From Elysia chlorotica (lineage: Eukaryota > Mollusca > Gastropoda > Plakobranchidae), in contig RQTK01000004.1 in the NCBI GenBank assembly GCA_003991915.1, positions 1 to 64,000 on the forward strand: 64,000 nt of DNA, given 5' to 3'. Both the position numbers and the translations under genes were made by a program. How positions within the stretch are numbered: position 1 is the stretch's first letter; every line of letters starts with the position of its first letter. Positions 12,384 through 24,220 of this stretch are shown here, one piece after another. The notes beneath the pieces are model-generated. The model was not told the DNA's origin, did no database searches, and was given only the letters and a program-made list of their open reading frames with translations.

Positions 12384-13104
12384 GTCAGTAACTCAGTGGC
12401 TCTGGATCGCAGATGTTTTTGTCCTGTTTTTACTTTCCATACATAAATTCTTTTTCAGTCTTATGGAAAGCATATATATATATAAATCAATTACTTCTGT
12501 CAATGTTCTGAATTACATCATTATTGTAACTGTGATAAAATCGCTCTTTCTCCTTCCATGATTGAATATTGGACATATTTTTAGTTGTTTTTTTTTTTTC
12601 AGTTTCTGTTTTTCGTTTAATTGTAGCTCAAATTAAGCCAGGTATTTTGGGTATCATTTACTGCTTTCTATTTTTATTTCATATATAGTTTGGCTTTTTT
12701 CCTTGTACAGTGGGCTCCGCCTAAGAAGCCTACCCTCGCAAGAAAAAAAAGTGCTATCTTAAAACAATAGGATGGGTTCAAACGGGAGAAGAAGAAAATG
12801 AGCTGGGAGTCGGCAAACAATTGATTAGTTCTCAAAGAATAATAATCTGTGATTAATTTTTATGTTCATAGGTTCCTGAGTGGTGTTCATTTGTTTTTGT
12901 TTTTAAGAATCTAATTGCAGGCCTTCAGTTTGTTATTTCAGAGCATTAGAAGATGGAGATAAAGGCACACCGGTTGTCAAAATTCATTGATTTGTAAAGA
13001 AAAGTAATCATTGGGAAGAGAGAATGAATCCCTTTCTTAGTTTAACATCCTAGTGGGTTGTTGTTGTTTTTTTGTTGAGAAAAACTAGATGTGATAAAGG
13101 GATA

Positions 13105-13225
13105 ATCACTTGGCTGGTCCAATTCTACTGACACCGACCTATCCAGTAGGAAGGGGATCAAACCTGTGGCTGTCTGTCTCATTAGAGGCTGCATGCTCTG
13201 CCCTTGGACCAGCAACTCCCCCAGA
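13105..13225 (-). mobile_element. divergent SINE, 5' half
   Basis: The minus strand matches the region between head and body of the SINE: a block equivalent to CAGTATAATGTGACC (here diverged), preceded by a tRNA-like head with TGGTCCAAGGGCAGAGCAT. A nearly identical copy at about 13985-14097 arose by the tandem duplication. Confidence 0.6.
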
Positions 13226-13309
13226 GAGAGACAGACAGATCTGGAAGAGATAGAAAGAAAGGGAGAGAGAAAGAAGAGATATAGAGATTTAGATAGACAG
13301 ACAAGGGAT

Positions 13310-13311
<2 letters not shown>

Positions 13312-13349
<38 letters not shown>
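13312..13349. repeat. (GA)n microsatellite
   Basis: GA run in ACSS3 intron 5, inside the first copy of a tandemly duplicated block. The second copy has a shorter GA run (about 14216-14229). Confidence 0.95.
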
Positions 13350-13352
<3 letters not shown>

Positions 13353-13510
13353 ATGAAAGAAAAAAAGAGACAGAGGAGGTATAGTAATAGAAAGGAGAGA
13401 AAGAGATCAATTTGAGAGAGAGAGAAGTATTGGAAAAAGAGATAGAGGAGTTATCTACAGAGAAGGAAGAAAACAAGAGAGAGAGAGAGATGCTATCTAG
13501 AGAGAGAGAT

Positions 13511-13722
13511 ATTGTGGACGGGCCCATAACTTATGTCTTTCAACTTTATGTGCTGCCACACAGAGACAGTGTGGAGATAACATGACTTTGTCTCAGCTGG
13601 TCACATTAAGCTGACACCTCCCCAACTAGAAGGAGGTAAAGTCGTCAGACAGGGCTCAAGCCATGGACCTCCTGTGTCAATAGCTGATGTTTTACCGGGC
13701 TCCTTTGCCCCCCCAAAGATAG
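13511..13722 (-). mobile_element. SINE copy, nearly full length
   Basis: On the minus strand it carries a degenerate tRNA-like head (GGGGGCAAAGGAGCCC), the GTGACCAGCTGAGACAAAGTC body block, the GTGTGGCAGCACATAAA block and GGGCCCGTCCACAATAT. The extreme 3' tail is replaced by GA/CT repeat. Confidence 0.8.
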
Positions 13723-15032
13723 AGAGAGCATTCTTTCACTTAAGATTCAGTAAACAAATCCTTAGGAGTGATTGAAACATGTTTTGAGCAGGCCTTCAGT
13801 TTGTTATTTCAGAGCATTAGAAGATGGAGATAAAGGCACACCGGTTGTCAAAATTCATTGATTTGTAAAGAAAAGTAATCCTTGGGAAGAGAGAATGAAT
13901 CCCTTTCTTAGTTTAACATCCTAGTGGGTTGTTGTTGTTTTTTTGTTGAGAAAAACTAGATGTGATAAAGGGATAATCACTTGGCTGGTCCAATTCTACT
14001 GACACCGACCTATCCAGTAGGAAGGGGATCAAACCTGTGGCTGTCTGTCTCATTAGAGGCTGCATGCTCTGCCCTTGGACCAGCAACTCCCCCAGAGAGA
14101 GACAGACAGACAGACAGACAGATCTGGAAGAGATAGACAGATCTGGAAGAGATAGAAAGAAAGGGAGAGAGAAAGAAGAGATATAGAGATTTAGATAGAC
14201 AGACAAGGGATGAAAGAGAGAGAGAGAGAAGGATGAAAGAAAAAAAGAGACAGAGGAGGTATAGTAATAGAAAGGAGAGAAAGAGATCAATTTGGATTTG
14301 GATACCCACCCACTCTTAGACAACTGCTGTCCACACGTGATTTTCATTTGGGGGCATTGGGGGAGGGGGGAACATACACTACTTAAAGGGGGGAGGGGTT
14401 ACGGTCTGTCTGGTAATGTCTATGTAAAACTCTTTGAGATCCCTGTCTAAAGACAAACAGGTGCTGGGAGTTGACATAAATAGATGTGGCAGGAAGATTT
14501 CTTAATGGCTCTAGGCTAGCTTACCTTTGTACAGGTTCACAATCACAGTCTCGTGTATGTTCATCTCTACCCCCTCCTCCCATTCATGTTATCGTGTGTA
14601 TTCAGATGTGCTCACTGTAATTGCCATTCTGGATAAGGTAAAATAATTTGTTCAGCTTGAAAAAAAAATTCAATTCAGCTATCATAAAACGGGTTCTTAG
14701 AGTAAATTTGCTAGTTTGTAGTTGGGGGTAAAATAAAACTAAAAACGCGTTTCATAGGGATAGCTGGTTCAAAGACGGGATCGGTTTGTAAGCAGAGAGT
14801 TTTTGCAGAGAGACCACTGTACCATTTCCTGATAGTAGCTCAGATAGCGTGAAATTTGTTCATGGTTTTTTTTTTAAATGTTTGAAGCTTTTTAAAGCCA
14901 AAAAGTTCTTTTCACAATGAATTTTAACCAGCACTTTTTCTATCACATAACTAAGAATATAAAACAAGGCATCTTGCAAATCAAAGGGATTTTATTGGTT
15001 TTTAAATTTGAACTCTGCATTTATCTTAACAG
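13723..15032. other. rest of ACSS3 intron 5
   Basis: Besides the second duplicated block, about 14340-14840 resembles about 9720-10260. Shared landmarks are GGAGGGGTTA.GGTC.GTCTG, ATGTAAAAC.CTTT and an ACG(T/C)GTTTCA-type stretch followed by GGTTTGTAAG. No exon is seen. Confidence 0.5.
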
Positions 15033-15113
15033 GGAATAGTGCGACCGAGTGGAGGTCATGCCGTGGCACTGAACTGGACGATGCCCAACATATATGGCAT
15101 GTACCCTGGAGCA
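15033..15113 (+). CDS. ACSS3: ACSS3 coding exon 6
   Basis: Twenty-seven codons in phase 0, reading GIVRPSGGHAVALNWTMPNI to YGMYPGA. The first Gly completes the P-loop started in exon 5. The acceptor is TTAACAG and the donor is GTAAGT. Confidence 0.95.
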
Positions 15114-15702
15114 GTAAGTTGGACCAGAAGAGCTTTTATTGGTGTTAGCACAAAATAGGATTGGATAATCCTTAATACTTTTAACTTGGGATGCATACTG
15201 TAACAAATGCAAGAAGTATTTGGGTACATCTCCACCTGCATAGGGCTCCACAGTAAGATCAAACTGTTTTTCTTTGAATAAGAATGATCATGGGCAGAAT
15301 CATATGCGCAGATAGACCTGCCAACATGGTGCTTTGAGAAAATTACACCTTACGGGCGGTCCTTGCTGTATTACCATTCAGTTGTAATTTTTTACACTTG
15401 TGTCATTCCCAAGTGCCAAGCTGACAGACCACATCAAGGAAGCGCATAGCTATCTCACAAGGGCAATACATCTGGATGCACATTAGAGTTGTTCAAGAAT
15501 TAGCAGTTATTAACACATTGAGAGGTCAAAACCAGTCTGGCTGCAGCAAACCTGTCACATTATATACATGTCATGGCATGATGTAGAGTTACCTGAAAGA
15601 AATACGAAACTATTGCTTGATATTTACAGCCGCTGCGAATTTTCATCTTTTTTACGGGAATGGGACGAGCACTGAGGGATATAGGATACCTACCCCAGTC
15701 CG

Positions 15703-15832
15703 TCACATCATACTGACACCAACCAAATCAGAATGGACCAGATCGATCTTTCCGAATCATGGGTTTGAACAGTGAACCACCCCATTGAAAGCCCAATGCA
15801 ATACCACTTGGGCCAGCAAGCCACCAGGAAGC
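15703..15832 (-). mobile_element. SINE 5' half, diverged
   Basis: The minus strand begins with a tRNA-like head (GGCTTGCTGGCCCAAGTGG, A-box-like) and a B-box-like GTTCAAACCCAT. It then reads to GGTTGGTGTCAGTATGATGTG, where the similarity stops. Confidence 0.7.
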
Positions 15833-15931
15833 TAACAGCTTTTTTGTGGTTATATTTATAGAATTTTCTAACTAGGTATGAAGTAGAGATGCAGTCCAGC
15901 ATGCTTTTACCCTAGCAGTGACCTTCCACAG

Positions 15932-16027
15932 GTGTGGTGGGCAGCGTCTGATCTCGGCTGGGTTGTTGGTCACTCCTACATTGCATACGCACCGCTTTTG
16001 ATTGGGGCCACTTCTGTCATCTATGAG
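15932..16027 (+). CDS. ACSS3: ACSS3 coding exon 7
   Basis: Thirty-two codons in phase 0. It encodes [20 protein letters not shown], the conserved W.ASD.GW.VGHSY substrate and CoA region of acetyl/propionyl-CoA synthetases, ending TSVIYE. The acceptor is CCACAG and the donor is GTAATT. Confidence 0.96.
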
Positions 16028-16706
16028 GTAATTATACCACTTCATATGTAAAGTTCAATCTGCCTTATTTAAAAAGCGTGAATTGTTTTAGTATTAGGTA
16101 GACTTTCATGCAAACTTTTTTGTCTTGAGTATGTACTATAATACTTATATGCATATCTGTAACATAGATATAAGATTTCTTTAAAAAATTTTACTATGCC
16201 ACCAGTAAAGAGATTTTGATCATGTGTAATTACAAAAGAAAAGAGGTAAAACTTTTGATAAGACAAGGAGTCGATTCTGCTTTATCCGGATGTCCATTTG
16301 TTTGTGTATTTTTTTTTTCAAAGATTCTGAAAATTTCCATCTTTCAAATATTGGGCCTGAAGTCTTTGGAAAAAAAAGATTGAGTTTAAAATCTGATGTT
16401 TTCAAAGTAGCAGGTAGATTATCCAGTTTGAGGCAAATGTCCAGTATTTTCTCAATAAGCAAACATAGACTTAGACTTTCTTTCTTTCTTTCTCCCATCT
16501 TTTGCAGGACTGGGGGTCAAAGTTATTAGCTGGAACATCTATGATTGGAATATAAATTTAGATCTAAATCTCAGGCAAGGAAAACGAGTTATAGGCTAGC
16601 TTCGATCCTTGGCTAAGATGTAATGCATTAGCATTGTGATTGTTAAAGAACTTAAACATTATTGGTTTTAGCATACATGATATGGAAGACTCATAAAATT
16701 GCATTT

Positions 16707-16711
<5 letters not shown>

Positions 16712-16795
<84 letters not shown>

Positions 16796-16798
16796 AAT
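16712..16798. repeat. (CT)n microsatellite
   Basis: A CT run of about 85 bases in ACSS3 intron 7, directly before the first copy of a 250-base direct repeat. Confidence 0.95.
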
Positions 16799-17047
16799 AT
16801 TGTCGGCCTGCAGCCAAGACAAACGAATCTTCATTTAATTCAAAGCATTCATAGCAATCGGTTCCTCTGTTTCTTCTTTCAAGCTCCTTACAGTTGAGAT
16901 CTTTTTACAATTTCCTGCTGATATATTGATTTCCTCTTTGCTGTTCAATATTTGTAGCTAACAATTTTATCTTAAAACCAATTTTCACGTCAAGACCAAA
17001 AACATCTGTTGCCTCTCCTTTAAAAGGAAACTCACTCATTATATCCC

Positions 17048-17050
<3 letters not shown>
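16799..17050. repeat. direct repeat, copy 1 (partner 18850-19100), ending in poly(C)
   Basis: About 250 bases starting TTGTCGGCCTGCAGCCAAGA are repeated almost perfectly 2051 bases downstream. Both copies end at a poly(C) run (about 17047-17078 here). ACSS3 exon 8 and a LINE end lie between the copies, and the exon is not duplicated. Confidence 0.92.
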
Positions 17051-17080
<30 letters not shown>

Positions 17081-17131
17081 AAATTTTCTATTTCATTAGA
17101 AATTAGGTTGAAGCCTTTCTAATATTTTCAG

Positions 17132-17242
17132 GGCAAGCCGGTCGGCACTCCAGACCCGAGTGCATTCTTCCGTGTAATGCAGGAGCACCAAGTGCAGGGC
17201 CTATTTGTCGCTCCTACTGCCCTTAGAGCCATCCGCGCAGAG
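17132..17242 (+). CDS. ACSS3: ACSS3 coding exon 8
   Basis: Thirty-seven codons in phase 0, reading GKPVGTPDPSAFFRVMQEHQ and then GLFVAPTALRAIRAE. The GTPD...F.R and PTA.RAIR patterns are diagnostic of this family. The acceptor is TTTTCAG and the donor is GTGATT. Confidence 0.95.
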
Positions 17243-17699
17243 GTGATTTAAGTTATCATGTTTGGCAGCTGAAAAATTGTTTAAGTTCCGAACAGAAGGG
17301 ATATTTTTACCTATTCTACTCAGAATTGTCTCTTGGGTTTTACAGATTTTTATATGCTGGGGTAGTGGAGAAACTCTCAACAGTTTACAGCGTCGCACAG
17401 AAGGTGCGGTAGGTTTACAGAAATGAGGAGTTGAGCGGAAAGGGGAAGGTGGTTGAGAAAAAGTGGGGAGACTAGCCTAGGCTGAGGTGTTATAAAGATT
17501 GTCTGTGTGTGCATTTGCATGTGTGCATGGTGGCAGCGAGAGGCAATGTGTTGCGTAGACACAGAGAAGGCAGGTAGCAAGGGATAAACTCATCATAATT
17601 AAAGTAACCAATCAGATTCCTTATCATAGAGCGATAATGGCAGGGCATAGGGTGGGGCTAGTGACATTGAAAGTGAAACAGAATTTTGTTTTTACAGCT

Positions 17700-17708
17700 T
17701 TCAGCGCA

Positions 17709-17766
<58 letters not shown>

Positions 17767-18540
17767 TATAATAATCATAATAATAATTTATTTAAGGCCT
17801 TTCATTTTGAAATATGAAAATCTCAAAGCGCTTTACATGGTATACACTAAATAAACATATTCAAACAAATATGCATGAAATTAATCTGTAAAATGTCATG
17901 CAACAAAATATCATAATTAAACATAATATACTTAAGAATGAATCTGCAAATAACATGCAATAAACAAAATTTCAGGAACAAAGCTACATAAAAATGTATC
18001 TGTAAATATCATGTAGTATCCATTATATTCTCTTATATGAACAAATATAATTAAAAAAAAACTGTATAAAACGCAATTTTTTAACGGTGTATAATAAACA
18101 TAAATGAACAAAAATGCCTAGAAATGAAACCTCTTGGGAAAAAGCATAGACTATCACTAGTGCTATAACTAAACAAAAGTGCTACAACTTACAAAAAACA
18201 CCAATACAAATCATGCGTAAACAGTTAACAGTTTGATATCTAGTTTAAATGGAATTAAATTAAAAAATCTACGGTAAAAGATAAATAGGCACAAACAAGT
18301 AGCAACTTAAGAACCAAAAACATGTTTGAAAAGATGACTCTTCAGAGCTTTTTAAAAAATCTCAAGGCTTGCATTCTTCCTAATCTCTCGTGGAAGAGGA
18401 TTCCAAACATGTGTTCCATGACACTGAAATGACCTTTCGCCAACTGATTTTAAATTAGTTTTAGGCTTTAAAAGCAAAGTTTTATCACTTGTAGATCTTA
18501 GACAGAGAGATGCCTTGCTCAGATTCAGGGTTTATATATC
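17700..18540 (-). mobile_element. L2/CR1-clade LINE, 3' end with (TTA)n tail
   Basis: The minus strand encodes the typical C-terminus of L2/CR1-type reverse transcriptases: CLRSTSDKTLLLKPK, then NLKSVGERSFQCHGTHVWNP, LPREIRKNASLEIF and ALKSHLFKHVF, with at least one stop. Downstream on that strand the 3' end carries AAAGCGCTTTGAGAT and finishes in a TTA trinucleotide tail (plus-strand TAA run, 17709-17765), the usual tail of the clade. It is 5'-truncated. Confidence 0.85.
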
Positions 18541-18849
18541 TGTGTACCGTCTGCCTACTGGTGGTGTTGCAAACTGTAATTATATATTATCTTTGCCGAG
18601 GCTTGCAGGGAAATAGAAAGAAGAATGGGACCTAAAACAGAACCCACGAACACTTCTACAGAATAAGAAGTTCGACATTTTACACAAAGAGTCCGAGATT
18701 TTAAACTGCTGTGTTGTAAAGTGAAACAGAAACAAAGCAATACGTGTAACTGTTCAAGACTGATAGCTCTCGTCCCAAGAAAAGTATACAATGTACCGAT
18801 ACTGTGTACAGGTTAGACTAGCCAATGAATGATGAGTCTCTTACATTAT

Positions 18850-19100
18850 ATTGTCGGCCTGCAGCCAAGACAAACGAATCTTCATTTAATTCAAAGCATT
18901 CATAGCAATCGGTTCCTCTGTTTCTTATTTCAAGCTTCTTACAGTTGAGATCTTTTTACAATTTCCTGCTGATATATTGATTTCCTCTTTGCTGTTCAAT
19001 ATTTGTAGCTAACAATTTTATCTTAAAACCAATTTTCACGTCAAGACCAAAAACATCTGTTGCCTCTCCTTTAAAAGGAAACTCACTCATTATATCCCCC
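18850..19100. repeat. direct repeat, copy 2 (partner 16799-17050), ending in poly(C)
   Basis: Nearly identical to copy 1 and again ends in a C run (about 19097-19111), after which the sequences differ. I noticed only a few substitutions, so the duplication is recent or artefactual. Confidence 0.92.
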
Positions 19101-19337
19101 CCCCCCCCCCCAAGGCTGCTTCTGAAAATCTAATTTACAAATTACATTGAACTTTTAGGCATACAATGATACATTATTTTTTGTCCCTAGATGTTTGTGC
19201 GTCCATTAGCAATTGTTGATGCGTCCGTATTATGGTGGTTGTCTTTGGTAGGATTTAGATTTTTCAAATCAAGATAGCAAGTCACTCAAAGAGACTTAAT
19301 AAGTACCCTAGTCATGAAGCTCCTTTTTTAGGGAGAG

Positions 19338-19405
19338 TAGTGGTCTAGTGGTATAAACCATGTTCGCTTTGAGTGGAAAGGTGATTCGGTGCAATCATTG
19401 TCCGG
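19338..19405 (+). mobile_element. SINE head fragment
   Basis: An A-box-like GTGGTCTAGTGGTATAAACC and a weak B-box-like GATTCGGTGCAATC resemble the tRNA-like head of the local SINE. No body follows. Confidence 0.4.
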
Positions 19406-20083
19406 CCATCGTCACCAAACACCTATGTCTACCTCTGTGGAAAAATACCTAAAGAATTCCAGATCTACTTCTTATACTGCTACTACCACCACCACCATAT
19501 CAAGGTACTATCATCTTATCAACATCAGTAGAGATTTTTTATTAGTTTATCTTTGTATATGTTTGCTTGGATGAAATAATGACTAGCCAATCGAACAGGT
19601 AAGTTTTATTAGGAATTACATGAATACAGACGATAAAAAAACTTACTGATTAGCAAACATGTTTTAGAAAATGTAAGATAGTACAACTCCATCTTTTAAA
19701 TGACGTCGTCTACTCAGAAGTGCTGACATAATCAATAAGTTTTTCTATTGTCTGTGTAAATGTAACTTTGAACGGAAAAATCATTATATTCCCAAAAAGA
19801 ATAAGTGCAAAATATTATGTCTATTTAGGTCTAGATCTACATTCAGATAGGCCTACGCCTAGTAGGTTATATCCTTGCCAATCTAAGGGTTAAATATGTC
19901 GGAAAAGTTTCACAAAATAAAATAAACATCTCATAATTTTTTAATCCATGAAATTGAGTCACATGATAAACTTAGCTATCGATTAGCTTTTAATACCATT
20001 ATAATATTACATGTTTGTAGAGATTCTTTGAATATTGGTACAATACATTTCAAGATTTGACAGTCGTTTTTTTATTTTTTCAG

Positions 20084-20127
20084 GATGCAGATGGAAACAC
20101 TATTAAACCATTCCTTCCTCTTGATAA
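20084..20127 (+). CDS. ACSS3: ACSS3 coding exon 9 (44-base micro-exon)
   Basis: It reads DADGNTIKPFLPLD and leaves two bases (AA) completed by A of exon 10 to give Lys, matching the phases on both sides. It links AIRAE to KLDAIYVAGEHCD as expected for the family. The acceptor is TTTTCAG and the donor is GTAAGG. Confidence 0.88.
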
Positions 20128-22054
20128 GTAAGGAAAATGATAAGTTAATTCCTGTTTTATTTATTCTTTCCTTTTTTTTTAGTACTCCTCCATAACCTCA
20201 CACAAGAGAGACATGTGTTTTTTGTTGTTTAAGTTTGGTTTTCTTCGAATTATTCTTTTTTTTTTTTGCTGTAAAATTTGAGTTGCCAAAATTTGTTGTA
20301 ATGAGTTGCCAAAATTTGTTGTAACCGTGTTTTAGCAAAGGGTCTAGATTTAGTTTAGTGTTAGATATCAGTCGGACATTTGAAAACCTTTTAAAGATCT
20401 ATAATGGCATCCACAAGCTCTCTTTCTGTTATAAAAGCACTTTCAGTAGGCTGGGCTTAACAACGCTAGTTAATAAAAAGCCTCGAAAGTTTCCCACCTC
20501 TTTCTCCTTCCCCCCATTTGTCCCATTGTTTATACCGCCCACTTTACCTGTTTACAATTTGAACATAACTATGTTTACAAAAGAGAGGGCTATCATCAGT
20601 GGAGCCCTGAGCCGCTGTCCCTCTTCGCAGTTTGCTTTCCCACTCTTACACAGCTAGTCGCCTTGTTTATGGTTGTATAATGTACCTGTCATTAGACCTA
20701 TGAAAGAACGATCTAGATCTATAATGGCAAAGAAAAAATGGAGCCCTGTTACAGAGAGGGAGGGGGAAATAGAGAGAGATTTGGTGGGGGGGGGGGACGA
20801 GGAAGAGACGGGGGAGGGGGGGGGGGGTGGGGGGGGGGGGGGGGGGGTCAGAGAAGAGAGAGGGAGGAGGGGGAAGGATTGGGTAGAATAGGATACTAAG
20901 CGAGCGAGCAAGTGAGAGAGAGAGAGGGAGACAGACACACACACAGACAGAATAAGAAGAATGTCTCTTAATCAGCCATCAGCATGCTGTGTGGTCATCA
21001 TTCTTTTTGTATACATCCCATTAGTTTCCTTACGAATCTTGTGTAACACACAGAACACGAGACACTTTCTGACTAGCTCCATCTTCCTCCTTCCCTTTCC
21101 CCACTTAATTATTCCACATGCTCTACCAGGGTGCCTGTCTCAGAATATAACCAAAAGCATGGGGCTATCACTAGAAATTTTAGAACTAAAGCCAACAAAC
21201 CCCTCCTCCTCACCCCCTCCCAGCTTTCACACAGACAGTTTACGGTTATGAAACAAAGATTTAGACTAATCTAGCACCAGGAAGAAAGGCTGGAGCACTG
21301 TTAGTGCTACTGCTAGCATAAATTTTCCGTCCTTCACACCAAGGGCAATGACGGGATCTTTTTTTTTAAGGACATTAGCCCTTATATCAACTACACGCAT
21401 GTAGTGAAAAAGGATTCTTGTGTTGCAGTATGTAATGGCTGTGCGAGTTACATCAGATGAATATTAAACAAGGGAAGCAACCTATAATGATATTTGAACA
21501 CACTTATTATGAGTTGGGTCCCATTTTGTGTGGTTTTCGGCCACAATGATTTCGCGTACATAGAGTGTACATTATTACCAATGTTTTTAATGTGCTCTGT
21601 TGTAACGACCCTCTAATGTGACGTCACTTTTTTTTTAAAGTCCCGTTTCTGCCGTTATATCAGAGTTCAACTGTAGATACCGTACAGAAAAAGGGTTTAT
21701 GAGGAGGAGGCCAAAGGTTCTGCTTTTCCCATTTCAGTATTGTAGAACATTCAATTGGGGCTACAAAGATTTTGAACGTATGACCCGTTTAGTCAAAGTA
21801 CACACGGTACGTTACCAAGAATCATGTCCATAATAAGATTTTAGCAGTGCCATCATGGATCAAAGCCTAAAAATATCAACTGGCAAGATATATTCAGTAA
21901 TGTTACCATTTATTATATTGCATTGTTATAAGAATTGATGAAAGGAAGTTTCAGTTCCATGAAAATCTTGTGCATTAACACTGTATTATATACCAAATTG
22001 CACATCTAAATGGTCTGCCATAATAAAAAAAAGTATTTTTTCTATCTCCTTCAG
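20128..22054. other. ACSS3 intron 9, no further exon
   Basis: It holds a 23-base tandem duplicate (about 20280-20325), a G/A-rich tract with long G runs (about 20756-20880), and a perfect palindromic CRE-like TGACGTCA at 21619-21626. The open frames in 20358-21251 have no features I recognise. Confidence 0.5.
20756..20880. repeat. G-run-rich purine tract
   Basis: The plus strand is almost entirely purine, with several G runs of 5 to about 20 bases. It meets the four-G-run pattern for a potential G-quadruplex. Encoded proline- or glycine-rich frames are by-products. Confidence 0.9.
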
Positions 22055-22158
22055 ACTTGATGCTATCTATGTGGCTGGGGAACACTGTGACCACGAAACA
22101 ATGACCTGGATTCAAAATCTGATCCAGAAACCAATATTAGATCACTGGTGGCAAACTG
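22055..22158 (+). CDS. ACSS3: ACSS3 coding exon 10
   Basis: After completing a Lys codon it reads LDAIYVAGEHCDHETM and then IQNLIQKPILDHWWQT, with the last base starting the Glu codon. VAGE.CD and DHWWQTE are core adenylation motifs. The acceptor is CTTCAG and the donor is GTAGGT. Confidence 0.95.
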
Positions 22159-22385
22159 GTAGGTCAATGAAGTGCAGCAAATTTCTCCAACTCTAACTTT
22201 CCAAAGGTGGAATTGTATGGGGTTTCATTTTCACAGAGTTACGTTACAATATGTATATATAATAGGGGTGATGAGACCACAGCAATATATTTAAGTCATA
22301 AATAACAAATTACATTCAAAATGGGTTCTAGTCTGCCCATCTCTTCCTAGAACATGTATTAGTCATTGAGAATGTTATAACATTT

Positions 22386-22871
22386 TCAACTTATCTCTTC
22401 GTATTTACTCATGGCCATTGAAGTTCCAGTTCTCTGTCTTTGAGTGTGACACTTTGGCAACTTTCTCCATTTCTGATATTTCTGTGATCTTGGGTCAGTT
22501 CCCCATACCGGTTTAGTTGAATTAGATATTGTATTCTTTTTAGATATCAAATAAGCGCTGTAGTCAGGGTTGTTTAAGGTCAACCTCTTAAGTTGTTTCT
22601 GTGCTCTATTAGCATGTATGTACTTGTCTTTCCCTAGGATGTGACCAAAGAGGCTCCAGCGGGCAGATAGAATCAGTAGTGACAAGGGCTTTTCTTGGCA
22701 GATACTAGCATAAAAATTCCTACTATGCCTTAGTTGGGTGTTTGTGGGAGGGGGTACTTTGAGCAGTGCTAGCCAGCATAGGTGTCTCAACAACAAAAAT
22801 GGATAGGGGGTGGAACATGAAGTGGACAGCATTGCTCTGTCTGAACGAAGGAAAGTGAGTTTTTTCAGCAC
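22386..22871 (-). mobile_element. LINE fragment, reverse-transcriptase C-terminal region
   Basis: A 161-codon open frame on the minus strand contains ILSARWSLFGHILGKDKYIH and ANRAQKQL, which fits the ARW.LFGH.LR.....PA..A motif near the C-terminus of many invertebrate LINE reverse transcriptases. The rest is unrecognised. It lies in ACSS3 intron 10. Confidence 0.65.
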
Positions 22872-24220
22872 ATCAGCAGGATCACGGAGATATTGTGCCC
22901 ATGATGTCCTAAGACAGTTAATATGTTATACTAGTAGCAGCTGTGACTCCCGTATCTCTCTGAGTGGTAAAAGCATAAAAATTGTGCATTAAAAGGTTGG
23001 TTAAAAGTAAAGGTTATATACAGTGGTTTAAAGGATCCATGTGGAAACATGTTTTGAGCAGTGCTACTGCTAGTCTGCATGAAGGACAGACACACACAAA
23101 ATAGAAGGGGGGACATGAAAATATGCATTTAGCAGTGCTAGCCACTGAGGAGTAGATCTCTGAATGTTCGAAATGTGTAGAAACAGTGATTAAAGTCATT
23201 ACAAACTGTCTATGTCAGTACTTTATTTTTTGAAGGAGCAAACAGTAGGGACTTTGGGTCAAGTGTTAAGATTGTAACCTTACTGTTAGTCATCAGTGGC
23301 TGGTGAAACAAAAAGAATTGGATCATGCTTATCTCAGCTTATTGAAGACATACGTCTAGAAGAATCAGAGAGAGAGTGACAGACATACAGAGAGGGAGAG
23401 GGACACCCAGTCGCACACACGTTTACAGAGAGGTAGAAATCATAGAAAATATACAATAGATACAAAGATATAAGTAGCATGGGTGCAATAGGTTGTAATG
23501 GATCTGTAATAAGGTTTTTCCCTGTTGGTCTATAATGTTCCCATTCTTCTCTCCATGTTGAAATCCCAATAGTTGATTTATAGAAAGAGCGTCTAGATTT
23601 GAGTCTTGATGTTTTGGGAGCATTGTTAGTGACTTATTTGAGGGGGATCTCACCATATCTTTTAGTTTCTTCAACATTTTGCTTCTTCTCTCCTGACAAT
23701 GAAAAGACAAACTTGGCTAACCCCACAAGTGTGTGGTTTGGGGCTCTATTTGGTAATTTATATAGGGGTCATAAAATGAACTGAGAGGCAGCAAAAAATG
23801 TTTAGAAACCATAAAACCTATACATTTTTTGAAAGCTGAAAGTGTGTAGAAATCTCTGAAGCAGGTTTTGGTACCATACAAGTGCTTTTTTACCTTGACC
23901 CAGTCCCACGGCTAAAAAAAAAAAATGGAGAAAAAAAAAATTCAATGTCAAATTCATTCATAACACACAAAAATATGTGTAAAAAAAAACATTAACTTGT
24001 CCATTAAATGCGATGAAATTTTATCTTTATAAATACCTGTATACAAAACTTTTGAATCTGATGTTTCATAGTCATCCAAATCAACGTGAAAATCATGTTG
24101 GGCATCCATTGTAGTTACCAAGATCACAACAAAGTGAAGAGAGAAATATCTCTCTCTTATGAAAACAACAAACACTAAACTTACCAGAATTTTGGCAATC
24201 TCACAATGAAATATATTACC
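22872..24220. other. ACSS3 intron 10, unresolved repeat remains
   Basis: The words GAGCAGTGCTA recur (about 22761, 23058, and a variant at 23131), and GA-rich stretches occur at about 23366-23402. Minus-strand open frames at 23423-23710 and 23954-24175 have no motif I can name. They may be further pieces of the flanking LINEs. Confidence 0.35.

Larger units (their letters stand above)
12921..14294. repeat. tandem duplication, about 871-base offset, in ACSS3 intron 5
   Basis: Sequence from 12921 to about 13413 recurs, nearly identical, from 13792 to about 14294. The landmark starting GCCTTCAGTTTGTTATTTC is at 12921 and again at 13792. Length differences are confined to GACA and GA microsatellites. 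A minus-strand SINE (13511-13722) lies between the two copies and was not duplicated. Confidence 0.9.

Noticed and set aside
20358-21251. Two open frames of about 97 residues in ACSS3 intron 9
   Set aside because: They have no motif, compositional bias from pyrimidine-rich sequence, and no evidence of splicing.
21619-21626. Palindromic CRE (TGACGTCA) as an intronic enhancer
   Set aside because: A perfect 8-base site can occur by chance in 64 kb; nothing else supports a regulatory element here.
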